Shown here one piece after another: positions 42,775 through 51,446 of a stretch of DNA of 64,000 bases. The translations under genes were made by a program, and so were the position numbers. How positions within the stretch are numbered: position 1 is the first letter of the stretch; every line of letters starts with the position of its first letter. This DNA is from DASRDR01 sp035550795. GTDB taxonomy: Bacteria > Methylomirabilota > Methylomirabilia > Rokubacteriales > DASRDR01. The notes beneath the pieces are model-generated. The model was not told where the DNA came from, ran no database searches, and saw only the letters and a list, made by a program, of their open reading frames with translations. The stretch lies in contig DASZOL010000078.1 in assembly GCA_035550795.1 (NCBI GenBank), positions 41,436 through 105,435 of the forward strand. The letters are read 5' to 3'.

Positions 42775-43437
42775 ATGGCTCGCACGCGAGCGTCGTTCTT
42801 CGAGCGGCACTCCGAGCGGCTCGACGCGCGCATCGCGACCGGGCTCCACAAGATCGGCCTCGCCCTCAAGCACCAGACCCGGCGTCAGGCCAGCGAGCAC
42901 GGCCTGTCCCCCACGCAGGGCGAGATCCTGGCGGCCCTGGCGACGGACGGTCCGCAGACCGGAAGCCGGCTCGCCGCCCGTTTCGGCGTGACGCTGCCGA
43001 CGATCAGCGACTCCGTGCGCGCGCTCGTGGACAAGCGGCTGGTCACGAGGACGCCGGACGACCGCCAGCCGCGCGCGCGCCGGCTCCGGCTGACGGTCGC
43101 GGGGCACAGGCTCGCCGCGAGCGCGCGCGGGTGGCCGGAGTTCCTGGCCGCGGCGGCCGGGGCCTTGTCGGAGTCCGAGCAGGCGGCGCTCCTCGGCGCG
43201 CTCGTCAAGCTGATCCGCTCGCTCCAGGAGAAGGGGCAGATCCCGGTCAGCCGCATGTGCGTCACCTGCACGCACTTCCGCCCGCACGTCCACCCCGGCC
43301 CGCTGGCGCATCACTGCGCCTTCGTCGACGCTCCGATGGCGGCGCGGCATCTGCGGCTCGAGTGTCCGGAGCACGAGGAAGCCACCACGGTCGAGCAAGC
43401 TCGCACCTGGAGGTCGTTCGCGGGCTCCGGCCGCTGA
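42775..43437 (+). CDS. MarR-family regulator with C-terminal four-Cys extension
   Basis: 220-residue regulator. Residues 20-155 are a MarR winged helix (G-L-S-P-T-Q-G-E-I-L-A-A-L near 43-55; recognition helix L-P-T-I-S-D-S-V-R-A-L-V; wing T-P-D-D-R-Q-P-R-A-R-R-L). The tail adds C162-x2-C165, C181 and C197 with several His, a spacing that could bind Zn2+ or an Fe-S cluster and make the repressor redox- or NO-sensitive. Leaderless start at ATG 42775. It heads an operon with a protoglobin-like haem protein and a redoxin, which supports a role in gas or redox sensing. Effector is inferred, not shown. Confidence 0.88.
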   Translation: MARTRASFFERHSERLDARIATGLHKIGLALKHQTRRQASEHGLSPTQGEILAALATDGPQTGSRLAARFGVTLPTISDSVRALVDKRLVTRTPDDRQPRARRLRLTVAGHRLAASARGWPEFLAAAAGALSESEQAALLGALVKLIRSLQEKGQIPVSRMCVTCTHFRPHVHPGPLAHHCAFVDAPMAARHLRLECPEHEEATTVEQARTWRSFAGSGR

Positions 43438-43498
43438 GGGCCCGAGCGCGGCCGGCGCCAGGACCGACGGGCTGGGCTCGCCGAAAGGAGAAGGAACG

Positions 43499-44083
43499 AT
43501 GAGCATCCACGGATACACGCACGGCTCCCCGGCCGTGCCGCGATCCCCCGTCACGCTCGACGACTTCGAGCTGATGAAGAAGGCCGCGCTCTTCGGCGAC
43601 GAGGACGTGAACCACCTGCGCCTCTCCTACGAGATCGTGAAGGATCAGACCGAGCAGATCCTCGACGTCTGGTACGGATTCGTCGCCTCGAACCCGCACC
43701 TGCTCGCGTCGTTCACGAGCAGGAGCGACGGGAAGCCCCTCGGCGACTACCTCGCCGCCGTGCGCAAGCGCTTCGGGCAGTGGATCCTCGACACCGCCCG
43801 CGCTGAATACGACCAGAAGTGGCTCGACTACCAGCACGAGATCGGGCTGCGCCACCAGCGGGCGAAGAAGAACCGCACCGACGGCGCGGCGTCGACGGAC
43901 ATCGTGCCGTTCCGCTATCTCTTCCCGCTCGTGTTCCCGGTGACGCTCACGCTCAAGCCCTTCCTCGGGAAGAAGGGACACGCGGCCGAGGCGGTCGAGA
44001 AGATGCACGCTGCGTGGGTCAAGTCGTGCCTCCTCCAGGTGACCCTCTGGAGTCGCCCCTACGTGAAGGACGGGGACTTCTGA
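43499..44083 (+). CDS. Protoglobin-family haem protein
   Basis: 194-residue globin-like protein of the protoglobin/globin-coupled-sensor family without a signalling domain. It has the N-terminal extension and helix pattern of this group (L-S-Y-E-I-V-K-D-Q-T-E-Q-I-L-D-V-W-Y-G-F-V near 43-62) and the proximal region Y-Q-H-E-I-G-L-R-H119-Q-R-A-K, H119 being the likely haem ligand. Such proteins bind O2, CO or NO. ATG 43499 follows GGAGAAGG. It is the second gene of the MarR operon, and its TGA overlaps the ATG of the redoxin reading frame (TGATG). Confidence 0.85.
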   Translation: MSIHGYTHGSPAVPRSPVTLDDFELMKKAALFGDEDVNHLRLSYEIVKDQTEQILDVWYGFVASNPHLLASFTSRSDGKPLGDYLAAVRKRFGQWILDTARAEYDQKWLDYQHEIGLRHQRAKKNRTDGAASTDIVPFRYLFPLVFPVTLTLKPFLGKKGHAAEAVEKMHAAWVKSCLLQVTLWSRPYVKDGDF

Positions 44084-44629
44084 TGGCGCCGCAATTCGCC
44101 CCCGAGTGGCAGACGACCCGGTGGTTCAACGCATCCGAGCCAGTGAGCCTGGCCGGGCTCCGGGAGCGCGTCGTGCTCCTCCGCGCGTTCCAGAAGGTCT
44201 GTCGCGGCTGCGTGGCGCGCGGGCTGCCGCAGGCGCAGCGCGTGGCCGCGCTGTGTGCCGGCGCGCCGCTCGCGGTCGTCGGCTCCACACCGTGTTCGAG
44301 CACCACGAGGCGATGCGGCCGGAGTCGCTCCGCGCGTTCCTGCACGAGTACCGGATCCTCTTCCCGGTGGGCGTCGACGCGCCAGGCCCCGGGGGCGATC
44401 CCATTCCTCGCACCAGGAAGGCGTACGCGATGCAAGGGACGCCGACCACGGTCCTCATCGATGCGCGCGGCCGGCTGCGCCGGCAGGTCTTCGGCGCCCA
44501 CGCGACCTGCTCCTGGGCGCCGAGCTGGGCGCGTTGCTCCTGGAGGCCGAGCGGTCCGAAGCCGCACCCAGCCCGGAGGCGCCGGTTGAGCGGTCCGCGT
44601 GCGGCGACGACCGCTGCTCGGTGGGATGA
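44083..44629 (+). pseudogene. Redoxin (TlpA/AhpC-like) gene with two frameshifts
   Basis: Thioredoxin-fold protein recognisable in three successive frames. Part 1 (from ATG 44083): V-V-L-L-R-A-F-Q-K-V-C-R-G-C-V-A-R-G-L-P-Q, with the redox C-x-x-C, ending A-V-V-G. Near 44285 one base is missing and the frame moves; part 2 reads L-H-T-V-F-E-H-H-E-A-M ... F-L-H-E-Y-R-I-L-F-P-V-G-V-D ... G-T-P-T-T-V-L-I-D. Near 44500-44510 a second shift leads to part 3, L-L-L-G-A-E-L-G-A-L-L-L-E-A-E, ending with C-G-D-D-R-C-S-V-G and TGA at 44629. All the expected fold is present, so the lesions are recent or are assembly errors. Third gene of the MarR operon, overlapping the protoglobin stop. Confidence 0.75.
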
Positions 44630-44808
44630 TCACGACTGCTCGACGTCGAGGGCCGTGACGTAGATCCCCGCTCTCCTCCATGGTCCCCGCACCAGGGGAG
44701 TGGCACCCTGCGTCGAGGCACGGGGCAAGTCAAGCGCCCATCCGTGGCACGGACGCGATCCGGCCAGTGCGGGTCATTGCGGCGATGGCTGGATGCTATC
44801 GTACGCGC

Positions 44809-45438
44809 ATGACCTCCCCTTCAGCCTTCCGGCCGCACCCCTGGCACGGGATCGACCCCGGTCCCCGGTTCCCGGAGCTGCTCGTCGCGTACATCGAGAT
44901 CGTTCCCACCGACGGCGTGAAGTACGAGATCGACAAGCACTCCGGCTACCTCAAGGTTGATCGGCCTCAGCGCTTCTCCAGCTTCTGTCCCTGCCTCTAT
45001 GGATTCGTGCCGCGTACGCTCTGCGGGCACGGCGTGGCCAGCTATCCCCTCCCCGGCGCGCCGGCGGTGGACCGCGGGGATCGTGATCCTCTCGACATCT
45101 GCGTCCTCACCGACCGCCCGATCTCGCGCGGCGAGATCCTCCTGGAGGCACGCCCGGTCGGGGGGCTGCGAATGGTCGAGGGTGGCGAGGCGGATGACAA
45201 GATCATCGCCGTCCTCGCCGGCGATCCGACGTACGGCGACTTCACCGACGTGACCGAGCTGCCGGCGGCCGTGATCGACCGGCTGCGGCACTACTTCCTG
45301 ACCTACAAGGCGATCCCGGGGGACGCGGCCGCCCGGATCAGCGTCGATCCGGTCTACGACGCGGACGCGGCTCGCGGCATCCTCGCCGCTTCGCGACGTG
45401 ACTACGAAGAGAAATACCCCTCGCGGAAGACGTGGTGA
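44809..45438 (+). CDS. ppa: Inorganic pyrophosphatase (family I)
   Basis: 209-residue cytoplasmic enzyme hydrolysing pyrophosphate and so driving biosynthetic reactions. The family I signature is R-D-P-L-D-I-C-V-L near 88-96 (metal Asp cluster), with I-E-I-V-P-T-D-G-V-K-Y-E near 26-37 and C-L-Y-G-F-V-P-R-T-L-C near 61-71 around the active site. It is slightly longer than E. coli Ppa (176) because of extra segments, as in some eukaryotic-like bacterial forms. ATG 44809 is supported by homology; upstream in-frame starts add an unrelated leader. Monocistronic. Confidence 0.93.
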   Translation: MTSPSAFRPHPWHGIDPGPRFPELLVAYIEIVPTDGVKYEIDKHSGYLKVDRPQRFSSFCPCLYGFVPRTLCGHGVASYPLPGAPAVDRGDRDPLDICVLTDRPISRGEILLEARPVGGLRMVEGGEADDKIIAVLAGDPTYGDFTDVTELPAAVIDRLRHYFLTYKAIPGDAAARISVDPVYDADAARGILAASRRDYEEKYPSRKTW

Positions 45439-45504
45439 CGGCCCGCGACCGCTCACCTCGGGAGACCTTGGCGACGCCGGGCGGCGGTCATCCACGGGCT
45501 CTAG

Positions 45505-45582
45505 TTCTGCCCGATGGCGCATGCGCTCGATCTCCTCGGGGAGCGGTGGACCCTGTTGATCGTCCGCGAGCTGCTGTGCTAG
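45505..45582 (+). pseudogene. Remnant of an HxlR-type winged-helix regulator
   Basis: A 25-codon fragment reads F-C-P-M-A-H-A-L-D-L-L-G-E-R-W-T-L-L-I-V-R-E-L-L-C, flanked by TAG on both sides. This is the highly conserved beginning of HxlR-family DNA-binding domains (usually Q-F-C-P-V-A then R-W-T-L-L-I-V-R-E-L-L). The upstream TAG sits where CAG (Gln) is usual. Nothing after the second TAG continues the domain in any frame I read. A decayed or truncated gene next to the metzincin module suggests past rearrangement. Confidence 0.7.
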
Positions 45583-45978
45583 CTCCGGCCGAGGATATGC
45601 AACGCTCGGCAGGACGAAGGGCAGCGTCACGCTCATGATCAGGATCTCCGGACCAGGCTCGTGCGGGACATACCTCCCCACCGTGCCCGGCGCCAGCGAG
45701 CCCGTACATGCGGCCTTTCCCAGCACGCTATCCTAGCGGCGCTGGGCGGCAACGGGGAAGAGTCGCGTACGCCTACGGCCAGGTCAGGAACCCCCGAGAG
45801 CCCTCGTGCGCCGCACCTTCAAGTCCGAGCCCGCTCGCAGGATCTACGTCCACGTCGGGCGGCAGCAATGCGACGAGCGGATACCCGAACGCGCAGGCAG
45901 CAAGAGTCGGCGACTGTGCTATCGTGACGCGACAGCTACGCGACCGACGGCATCCGAGTGCTCGATAAGGAGTGAACG
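45583..45978. other. Non-coding stretch upstream of the metzincin gene
   Basis: About 400 bp without a convincing gene. It is less GC-biased than most of the window. The only defined element is TAAGGAG at 45966-45972, the ribosome binding site of the downstream GTG start. Short open frames on both strands have no recognisable protein features. Confidence 0.5.
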
Positions 45979-48576
45979 GTGTTCGCACGTTCGGAACAGC
46001 TCCACCTCCTCGCCAACCACTTGGATCGGCTCGGCCTTACCGCGCGGGCGCGCCGCGCAGTACGCGCGATAGTCGCCGAGCCGTTGCGGGCCATTGCTCA
46101 TCTGCAGCACCTGCACGATCTGTCGCGCAGCGTCAGAAGCCGTACGCCCGGCGCGGCCCCGCGCTTCATGCAGACGCTCTTCGGTGGGCCCATTCCGCCC
46201 GGCCCAGCACCGGGCTGGTGGCAATCCGGAAGGGCCGTGATGGGCAACTTCGGACCGTGCGCGCCCATCGGCGTCGTCGATCCGCTCGCGATGCTCGACC
46301 TCTCGATCACGGTGGCCATTGCCGCCGACGGCGACGCGAGCGTCCACGAGCATGCTCTCAATCGGCTCGCCGATCTCTGGCATCGTGCGGCTCCGGTCGA
46401 CGATCTCGCCCATCGCGCCCTTCATGGCGACGACGATCTTCGCAATGGGCTCGTGCACGGCGGTCTCGACCCGGGCCTACTGGGCGGACCCTTGCTCCCC
46501 GGCTACGACCCGTGGCCCGGCGGGCCCGCGGGGCCCGACGATGGCCCCCTCGGTCCCGGATTCCCCGGCGGGGGCGGCGGGCCGGGGGGGCCCGACGATG
46601 GCCCGCTCGGTCCCGGATTCCCCGGTGGCCCCGGCGGGCCGGGCGGCCCCAGCGGGCCGGGCGGCCCCGGCGGACCGGGGGGGCCCGTCGGCCCCGGCGG
46701 CGATCCATGCATAGATCAAATGGATCTGTGTCGCCGGCTGGTGCTCGCCGGCAGCCGCCTCCTGAAGCCAGGCCCCCTCCCGGTCTCCACCAACGCGAAC
46801 GGCATCACGAGCATCGAACCCCCGTCGGCGTGCGTCGACGCTCAGATCGCGATCGTCGGATCGTTCGCTCCGACGCAGCCCCCGAACGTGACCGTCCTCC
46901 TCGACTCCACGCCGCTCACGGTCGTGTCGTGGTCTTCCACGCGCATCATCGTGATCGTCCCGGCGAGCGCGAAGGCGGGGTGCATTGGCTTCCGCAACGA
47001 GACCACGGAAGCCGCCATCAAGAACGCGCTCCAGGATCGCGCCGAGGGGTTCGCGCAGGTATCAGAAGGACTTGCGTGTCTCGGCCTGCCGCCGATAGAG
47101 GCTCCTGTGCTGACCGTCGCACCGTCGCGCGCGCCGTGCAACGGCTTGAACCTGTTTCTCGGCACGGTTCCCGAGATTGACGCGTTCCTCGCCAATGGTG
47201 ACGTGCAGGTCGACGTGGAGCCTGGCGCGCCGATCCTGCTTTCCTGGGCCGTCCGTAACGCGACGCAGGTTCGCATCAGACAGTTGGGCACGGTCGGCCC
47301 CCCGGCGGTGATCGACGCGCCGGTTCCCGCCGCAGCGACCCCGACCGCTGTCAACGGCTCGAGCAACATCGGACCGTGGAACGGCACCACTCCACTCGAC
47401 GAGAACTACCAGCTCACGGCTGTCAATGCTTGCGGGCAGGCTACGGCCCAGGTGACGGTGAGGCTCCGCCGCCGCCCCGCGCTGAAGATCCGAGGCATGG
47501 AGCTCATCCAGGCCATCCAGCGTCCGGATCCCCTGGTGACACCGACCCCGGCCACGGTTGGTGGACCCGTTCGTCTGGCTGCGAGGCGGCGCACGGTCTT
47601 GCGCGTGTACACCGAATCCGGATTGACCGGCGGCTTTGTATACGGAGGCCAGCCCAACGAGCTGCAGATTACGGGCAGCGTCGATCTGGCGGTATCCGTC
47701 GGAGTCGGGCAGACCGGCATCAATCCCATTGGGGGCTTGTCCTTCGCAAAGCCCTCCGCCAGCCGCACGGACCTTCAGACGCTCGAATTCGAGCTACCAT
47801 GGGATCGCCTGAACGGCGGCGTCCACCTCACGGTCTCCGTTCGGCCCGCCAATCCCGCCTGGGGCAGCGGCGTCGGGTACGAAGTGAAGAGCACGATGAG
47901 CGCACAGTTTCAACCGCGCACGCACCTCACCCTGGTGCGGCTGCGTGTCTTCGACGCGAAGCGCAACCTCCAGGCGCCGAGCATCGCGACATGGCAGGCG
48001 AGCATGGTCGGTTCCAAGGACCGGTACCCGGTCGCGGAAGATCAATACATCGAAGCCATTGCTCCCGGCTTCGATGTCATCACGACCACCCGGAACCTCG
48101 ACGACAAGGCGGACTGGGAGGAGCTCATCGACGACGTCGACGACATCGCTGACGGCTTCACGGATTTCGGCCAGATATGGGTGGCGCTCACACCCCGGCG
48201 AAGCGCGTACTCGTTGAACGGCATTGCGCACGCGTTCTCCGATAACTCGTGGCCGGCTACCGACCAGCATCGAGTGATGGTGGTGCAGAGGGGCAAACCT
48301 GCCAGCTACGCGCACGAGATGTCTCACACGCTCGGCGTCGGCCATGCCAATTGCGGGGCGATCGAGAAGGATAGCGCGGATAGCCGGCTGCCGGGCGGCG
48401 GTACGGAAGCGGGCACGCTCGGACGCCGCATGTCAACCGCGACCTTGTTTGGCCCGGGGTGGTCGGAGCTGATGTCCTACTGTACGCCCTCGGCCGGCAC
48501 GCCCGCGCCCGGCAACTACCAGGATCGGTGGCCGTCGGTCGCGCTGTGGGACATCCTGTTCGACCTGCTGCACTAG
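45979..48576 (+). CDS. Metzincin-type metalloprotease with collagen-like repeat and beta-sandwich domains
   Basis: 865-residue protein. Residues 1-170 are mostly helical and unrecognised; 175-240 are a Gly/Pro-rich collagen-like segment; about 285-345 resembles an IPT/TIG beta-sandwich; about 375-500 is Ig-like; L-K-I-R-G-M-E-L-I-Q-A-I-Q near 503-515 then R-R-R-T-V-L-R-V-Y is a motif seen before many extracellular protease/adhesin domains. The C-terminal zinc site is H779-E780-M-S-H783-T-L-G786-V-G-H789 with Met-turn M832-S-Y-C, the full metzincin signature. There is no signal peptide, so export would need another route. GTG 45979 has AAGGAG. Codon use looks less GC-rich than neighbours, consistent with transfer. 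Target protein unknown. Confidence 0.85.
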   Translation: MFARSEQLHLLANHLDRLGLTARARRAVRAIVAEPLRAIAHLQHLHDLSRSVRSRTPGAAPRFMQTLFGGPIPPGPAPGWWQSGRAVMGNFGPCAPIGVVDPLAMLDLSITVAIAADGDASVHEHALNRLADLWHRAAPVDDLAHRALHGDDDLRNGLVHGGLDPGLLGGPLLPGYDPWPGGPAGPDDGPLGPGFPGGGGGPGGPDDGPLGPGFPGGPGGPGGPSGPGGPGGPGGPVGPGGDPCIDQMDLCRRLVLAGSRLLKPGPLPVSTNANGITSIEPPSACVDAQIAIVGSFAPTQPPNVTVLLDSTPLTVVSWSSTRIIVIVPASAKAGCIGFRNETTEAAIKNALQDRAEGFAQVSEGLACLGLPPIEAPVLTVAPSRAPCNGLNLFLGTVPEIDAFLANGDVQVDVEPGAPILLSWAVRNATQVRIRQLGTVGPPAVIDAPVPAAATPTAVNGSSNIGPWNGTTPLDENYQLTAVNACGQATAQVTVRLRRRPALKIRGMELIQAIQRPDPLVTPTPATVGGPVRLAARRRTVLRVYTESGLTGGFVYGGQPNELQITGSVDLAVSVGVGQTGINPIGGLSFAKPSASRTDLQTLEFELPWDRLNGGVHLTVSVRPANPAWGSGVGYEVKSTMSAQFQPRTHLTLVRLRVFDAKRNLQAPSIATWQASMVGSKDRYPVAEDQYIEAIAPGFDVITTTRNLDDKADWEELIDDVDDIADGFTDFGQIWVALTPRRSAYSLNGIAHAFSDNSWPATDQHRVMVVQRGKPASYAHEMSHTLGVGHANCGAIEKDSADSRLPGGGTEAGTLGRRMSTATLFGPGWSELMSYCTPSAGTPAPGNYQDRWPSVALWDILFDLLH
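46516..46698 (+). repeat. Collagen-like Gly-Pro repeat tract with duplicated 41-bp unit
   Basis: Two near-identical units beginning GGGCCCGACGATGGCCC at 46531 and 46588 (57-bp period, about 41 bp alike) encode G-P-D-D-G-P-L-G-P-G-F-P-G. They are followed by about nine G-P-x triplets. Such tracts vary in length by slippage and would form a flexible or trimeric stalk. Confidence 0.8.
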
Positions 48577-48609
48577 GCTGGCTTCATCGCGCGTCGAGAA
48601 GGAACACCT

Positions 48610-49533
48610 ATGCCGCCTCAGGATCCCGAACCGATGATCTTCCTCCGGCTCCGCGGGCGACTGCGCGCGAACGGCGAACTCGTGCTGCGTCCTGGCTACC
48701 TCGTGACCGAGCGCCGCGACGTCTCGGCGAGGGGCCCGTGGCTCCTCGTGGCGGAGGTGCGCTCGCCGAGCGGGGAGCTGTTGTCGCGCACGCCGCTCAC
48801 CGTCCGGATCTATTGCAGCGACGGCTCGCAATCGGGTCCGACGGGATCGCTGTCCATGTACGGCGACCTCCCGGTCACGGAGCAGGCCTCCCGCATCGAG
48901 ATCATCAAACTCGACCCGTCGGGTCGTGAGCCCGTGCGGGTGGCCACGATCGAGATGGCCCGGTCGGCGCCGAGCATACGGCTGATCGACGTGCCGCAGG
49001 GCCATGTTTCGGGCGAGCACGTGTTGCGCTGGGACGCTGGAGGGGATCCGCCGCCCGTTCAGTTCCGGGTCCGGTACTCCCATGATGATGGGCGAACGTG
49101 GCACCTGATGGCCCGCCCCACGGCCGAGCGTGAGGTGACGGTCAACTTCGATGAGTTTCCGGGTGGCGAGCAGTGTCGCGTCGCGGTGCTGGCCACCAAC
49201 GGCACGCGATCCACCGAAGCGATCAGCCCTCCCTTCTCTGTTGCGGAAAAGAGCTGCCGCGCGCTGATTCAACAGCCGCCGCCTAACGCGCGTCTCGACG
49301 CGGCCGAAGTCGTGCTGCTGGGCAATGGCTGGTGGCTCGAGTCGATGAGCGCGGAGCTCGAAGAGCTGGAATGGACCTCCGATCGGCAAGGTGCGCTCGG
49401 GCGGGGCCGCACGGTCAGGGTCGCGCTCGCACCCGGACATCACGTGATCACACTGCGGGCCGGACGTGGTCCGCGCGCCGGCGAGGCCTCGGTCGAAGTG
49501 GATGTCGCGCCAGCCGCGGCGCCGAGCGGATAG
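48610..49533 (+). CDS. FN3/Ig-like beta-sandwich protein, partner of the metzincin
   Basis: 307-residue protein with no signal peptide. The central region H-V-L-R-W-D-A-G-G-D ... F-R-V-R-Y-S-H-D-D-G-R-T-W-H-L near 140-170 is a fibronectin-III-like strand pattern often seen in extracellular protease accessory domains; the last 90 residues form another beta-rich domain with G-H-H-V-I-T-L-R-A near 280-288. No catalytic motif is seen. ATG 48610 follows AAGGA 33 bp after the metzincin stop, so it is its operon partner, possibly an inhibitor, chaperone or binding subunit. Family unknown. Confidence 0.75.
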   Translation: MPPQDPEPMIFLRLRGRLRANGELVLRPGYLVTERRDVSARGPWLLVAEVRSPSGELLSRTPLTVRIYCSDGSQSGPTGSLSMYGDLPVTEQASRIEIIKLDPSGREPVRVATIEMARSAPSIRLIDVPQGHVSGEHVLRWDAGGDPPPVQFRVRYSHDDGRTWHLMARPTAEREVTVNFDEFPGGEQCRVAVLATNGTRSTEAISPPFSVAEKSCRALIQQPPPNARLDAAEVVLLGNGWWLESMSAELEELEWTSDRQGALGRGRTVRVALAPGHHVITLRAGRGPRAGEASVEVDVAPAAAPSG

Positions 49534-49697
49534 CGCTTCGACGAAGAGCCAGCCATCGGCGGCATGAAAGCGCATTAGCCCGGCTCCGTCGCGCACCGAT
49601 CTCCCCTGGAACCCCGGCCGGATCGAGCAGCGCAGCGGCGGCGAGGGGTCTCATGCTCGCTCTCGCTCGCGCCTCCTCCCTGTCCTCGCCGCCCGGC

Positions 49698-51446
49698 TCA
49701 CACGAGCTCCCGGACCTTGTCCTCCAGCACCGTGAGGGCGATCTTCCCCCGATTGGGTTCCCCTCGCGCCAGGGACTGGGCGAACTTGGCCGCCTGCTTC
49801 AGCGTGACCTTGGGCGGCATCGGGGGCTCGAACGGGTCGACCACGGCTTCCACCACCACCGGCCCCCGGAGGGAGAGCGCCCGGTCGAGGACCGGCCCGC
49901 ACTCGGCGGGGTCCTCGACGCGGAACCCGGTCCCCCCGCACGCCCTCGCGAAGGCGACGAAGTCGATCGGGTGCAGCTCGCAGCCGTACTCCGGGTTGCC
50001 CAGGAAGACCATCTGCTCCCACTTGATCTGGCCGAGCGTGTTGTTCTTGATGACGACGACCTTGATGGGCAGCTCGTACTTCACCGCCGTCGCGAACTCC
50101 GCCATGAGCATCGAGAACCCGCCGTCGCCGACGAAGGCGACGCACTGGCGGTCCGGATACGCGATCTGGGCTGCGATGGTGTAGGGCAGGCCGTTGGCCA
50201 TCGTGGCGAGGGTGCCCGAGAGGGAGTACATCTGGCCGCGCTTCGCCGGGATCTGGCGCGCGAACCACGTGGCGATCGTGCCCGAATCCGACGAGACGAT
50301 GGCGGTCCTCGACAGGCGCTTCCCCAGCTCCCAGGCCACCACCTGCGGCTTCATCGGCTTGTCCGGGCGCGTCCCGCGCTCCTCCATGAGCCGCCACCAC
50401 TCCTTCATGCCGGCCTGGGCCGACTCGAGGAAGCCGCGGTCCGCCTTCCGCCGCAGCAGGGGCAGAAGCCGACGGAGCGTTCGGCGGCTGTCGCCCACCA
50501 GCCCCACCTCGACCGGGTAGCGGAGACCGATCCGCACCGGGTCGAGGTCGATCTGGACCGCGCGGGCCTGTCCGGGCTTCGGATAGAACTCGATGTACGG
50601 GAACGAGGTGCCGACCATGCAGAGGGTGTCGCACTGCTCGAGGGCATCCTGCGACGGCTTGGTGCCCAGGAGGCCGACGCTCCCCGTCGTGTACGGGCTG
50701 TCATCCGGCACCGCGGCCTTGCCGAGGAGCGGCTTGACGACGGGCGCGGCCAGCGCCTCGGCCAACTGCTCGAGCTCGTCGGTGGCCGCGAGCGCGCCCT
50801 GTCCGGCCAGGATGGCCACCTTTGTCCCTGCGTTCAGGACGTCGGCCGCGCAGCGGAGGTCCGCCTCGTCCGGCAGGCGCGCACCACGGGCCTCGACGTC
50901 CGCGGTGTGGTCCGGCACGTTGCGCTTGGAGCGCCGGCCGCCCTCCTGCTCCTGCAGGTCGACGGGGAAGTTGATGTGGGCGACGCCCTTGTAGCTGAGC
51001 GCGGTGCGGCACGCCAGGTCAGCCACGTTCTCGACGTGGCTCGGGCCCATGACCCTCGTCGTGTAGACGGAGACGTCGGCGAACACGCGATCCAGGTTCA
51101 CGTCCTGCTGGGCGTGCGTGTCGATCAGGTCGTGGAAGTGGTGGCCGGTGATCGCCAGCACCGGCTGTCGGTCCAGCTTCGCGTCGTAGAGCCCGTTCAG
51201 CAGATGGATGCCGCCGGGCCCGGAGGTCGCCAGGCAGACGCCGAGCCGTCCCGTGTACTTGGCGTACGCGCAGGCCATAAGGGCGGCGGCCTCCTCGTGA
51301 CGCACCTGGACGAACCGGATGCGGTCACGCCGCACGCGCAGGGCCTCCATGATCCCGTTGATGCCGTCCCCGGGGAGCCCGAACACGACGTCTACGCCCC
51401 AGTCGTGGATGGTGTCGATCAGCACGCCAGCGGCCGTGTCAGCCAT
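49698..51446 (-). CDS. poxB: Thiamine-diphosphate enzyme, pyruvate oxidase/PoxB-like
   Basis: 582-residue ThDP enzyme of the acetolactate synthase/pyruvate oxidase superfamily. Catalytic Glu is in V-R-H-E-E-A-A-A-L near 48-56; the C-terminal ThDP motif is G-D-G-G-F-S-M-L-M-A-E-F-A-T-A-V-K-Y near 430-447 with I-K-N-N-T-L-G. The phrase L-P-G-D-G-I-N-G-I-M and G-I-H-L-L-N-G-L-Y-D-A-K are characteristic of PoxB-type pyruvate:quinone oxidoreductase and pyruvate oxidase; the C-terminus lacks a clear amphipathic lipid-binding helix. ATG 51446 follows GGAGGATTCCC. Monocistronic. Acetyl-phosphate-forming versus quinone-linked activity is not decided. Confidence 0.9.
   Translation of the reverse strand: MADTAAGVLIDTIHDWGVDVVFGLPGDGINGIMEALRVRRDRIRFVQVRHEEAAALMACAYAKYTGRLGVCLATSGPGGIHLLNGLYDAKLDRQPVLAITGHHFHDLIDTHAQQDVNLDRVFADVSVYTTRVMGPSHVENVADLACRTALSYKGVAHINFPVDLQEQEGGRRSKRNVPDHTADVEARGARLPDEADLRCAADVLNAGTKVAILAGQGALAATDELEQLAEALAAPVVKPLLGKAAVPDDSPYTTGSVGLLGTKPSQDALEQCDTLCMVGTSFPYIEFYPKPGQARAVQIDLDPVRIGLRYPVEVGLVGDSRRTLRRLLPLLRRKADRGFLESAQAGMKEWWRLMEERGTRPDKPMKPQVVAWELGKRLSRTAIVSSDSGTIATWFARQIPAKRGQMYSLSGTLATMANGLPYTIAAQIAYPDRQCVAFVGDGGFSMLMAEFATAVKYELPIKVVVIKNNTLGQIKWEQMVFLGNPEYGCELHPIDFVAFARACGGTGFRVEDPAECGPVLDRALSLRGPVVVEAVVDPFEPPMPPKVTLKQAAKFAQSLARGEPNRGKIALTVLEDKVRELV

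Noticed and set aside
46531..46628. CRISPR-like spaced repeat
   Set aside because: Only two 41-bp units, in frame and encoding Gly-Pro repeats; protein repeat, not CRISPR.
46358..46719. Pro/Gly-rich minus-strand frames opposite the collagen-like repeat
   Set aside because: The Gly-Pro tract is nearly symmetric on both strands; only the plus strand belongs to an 865-codon gene with a protease domain.
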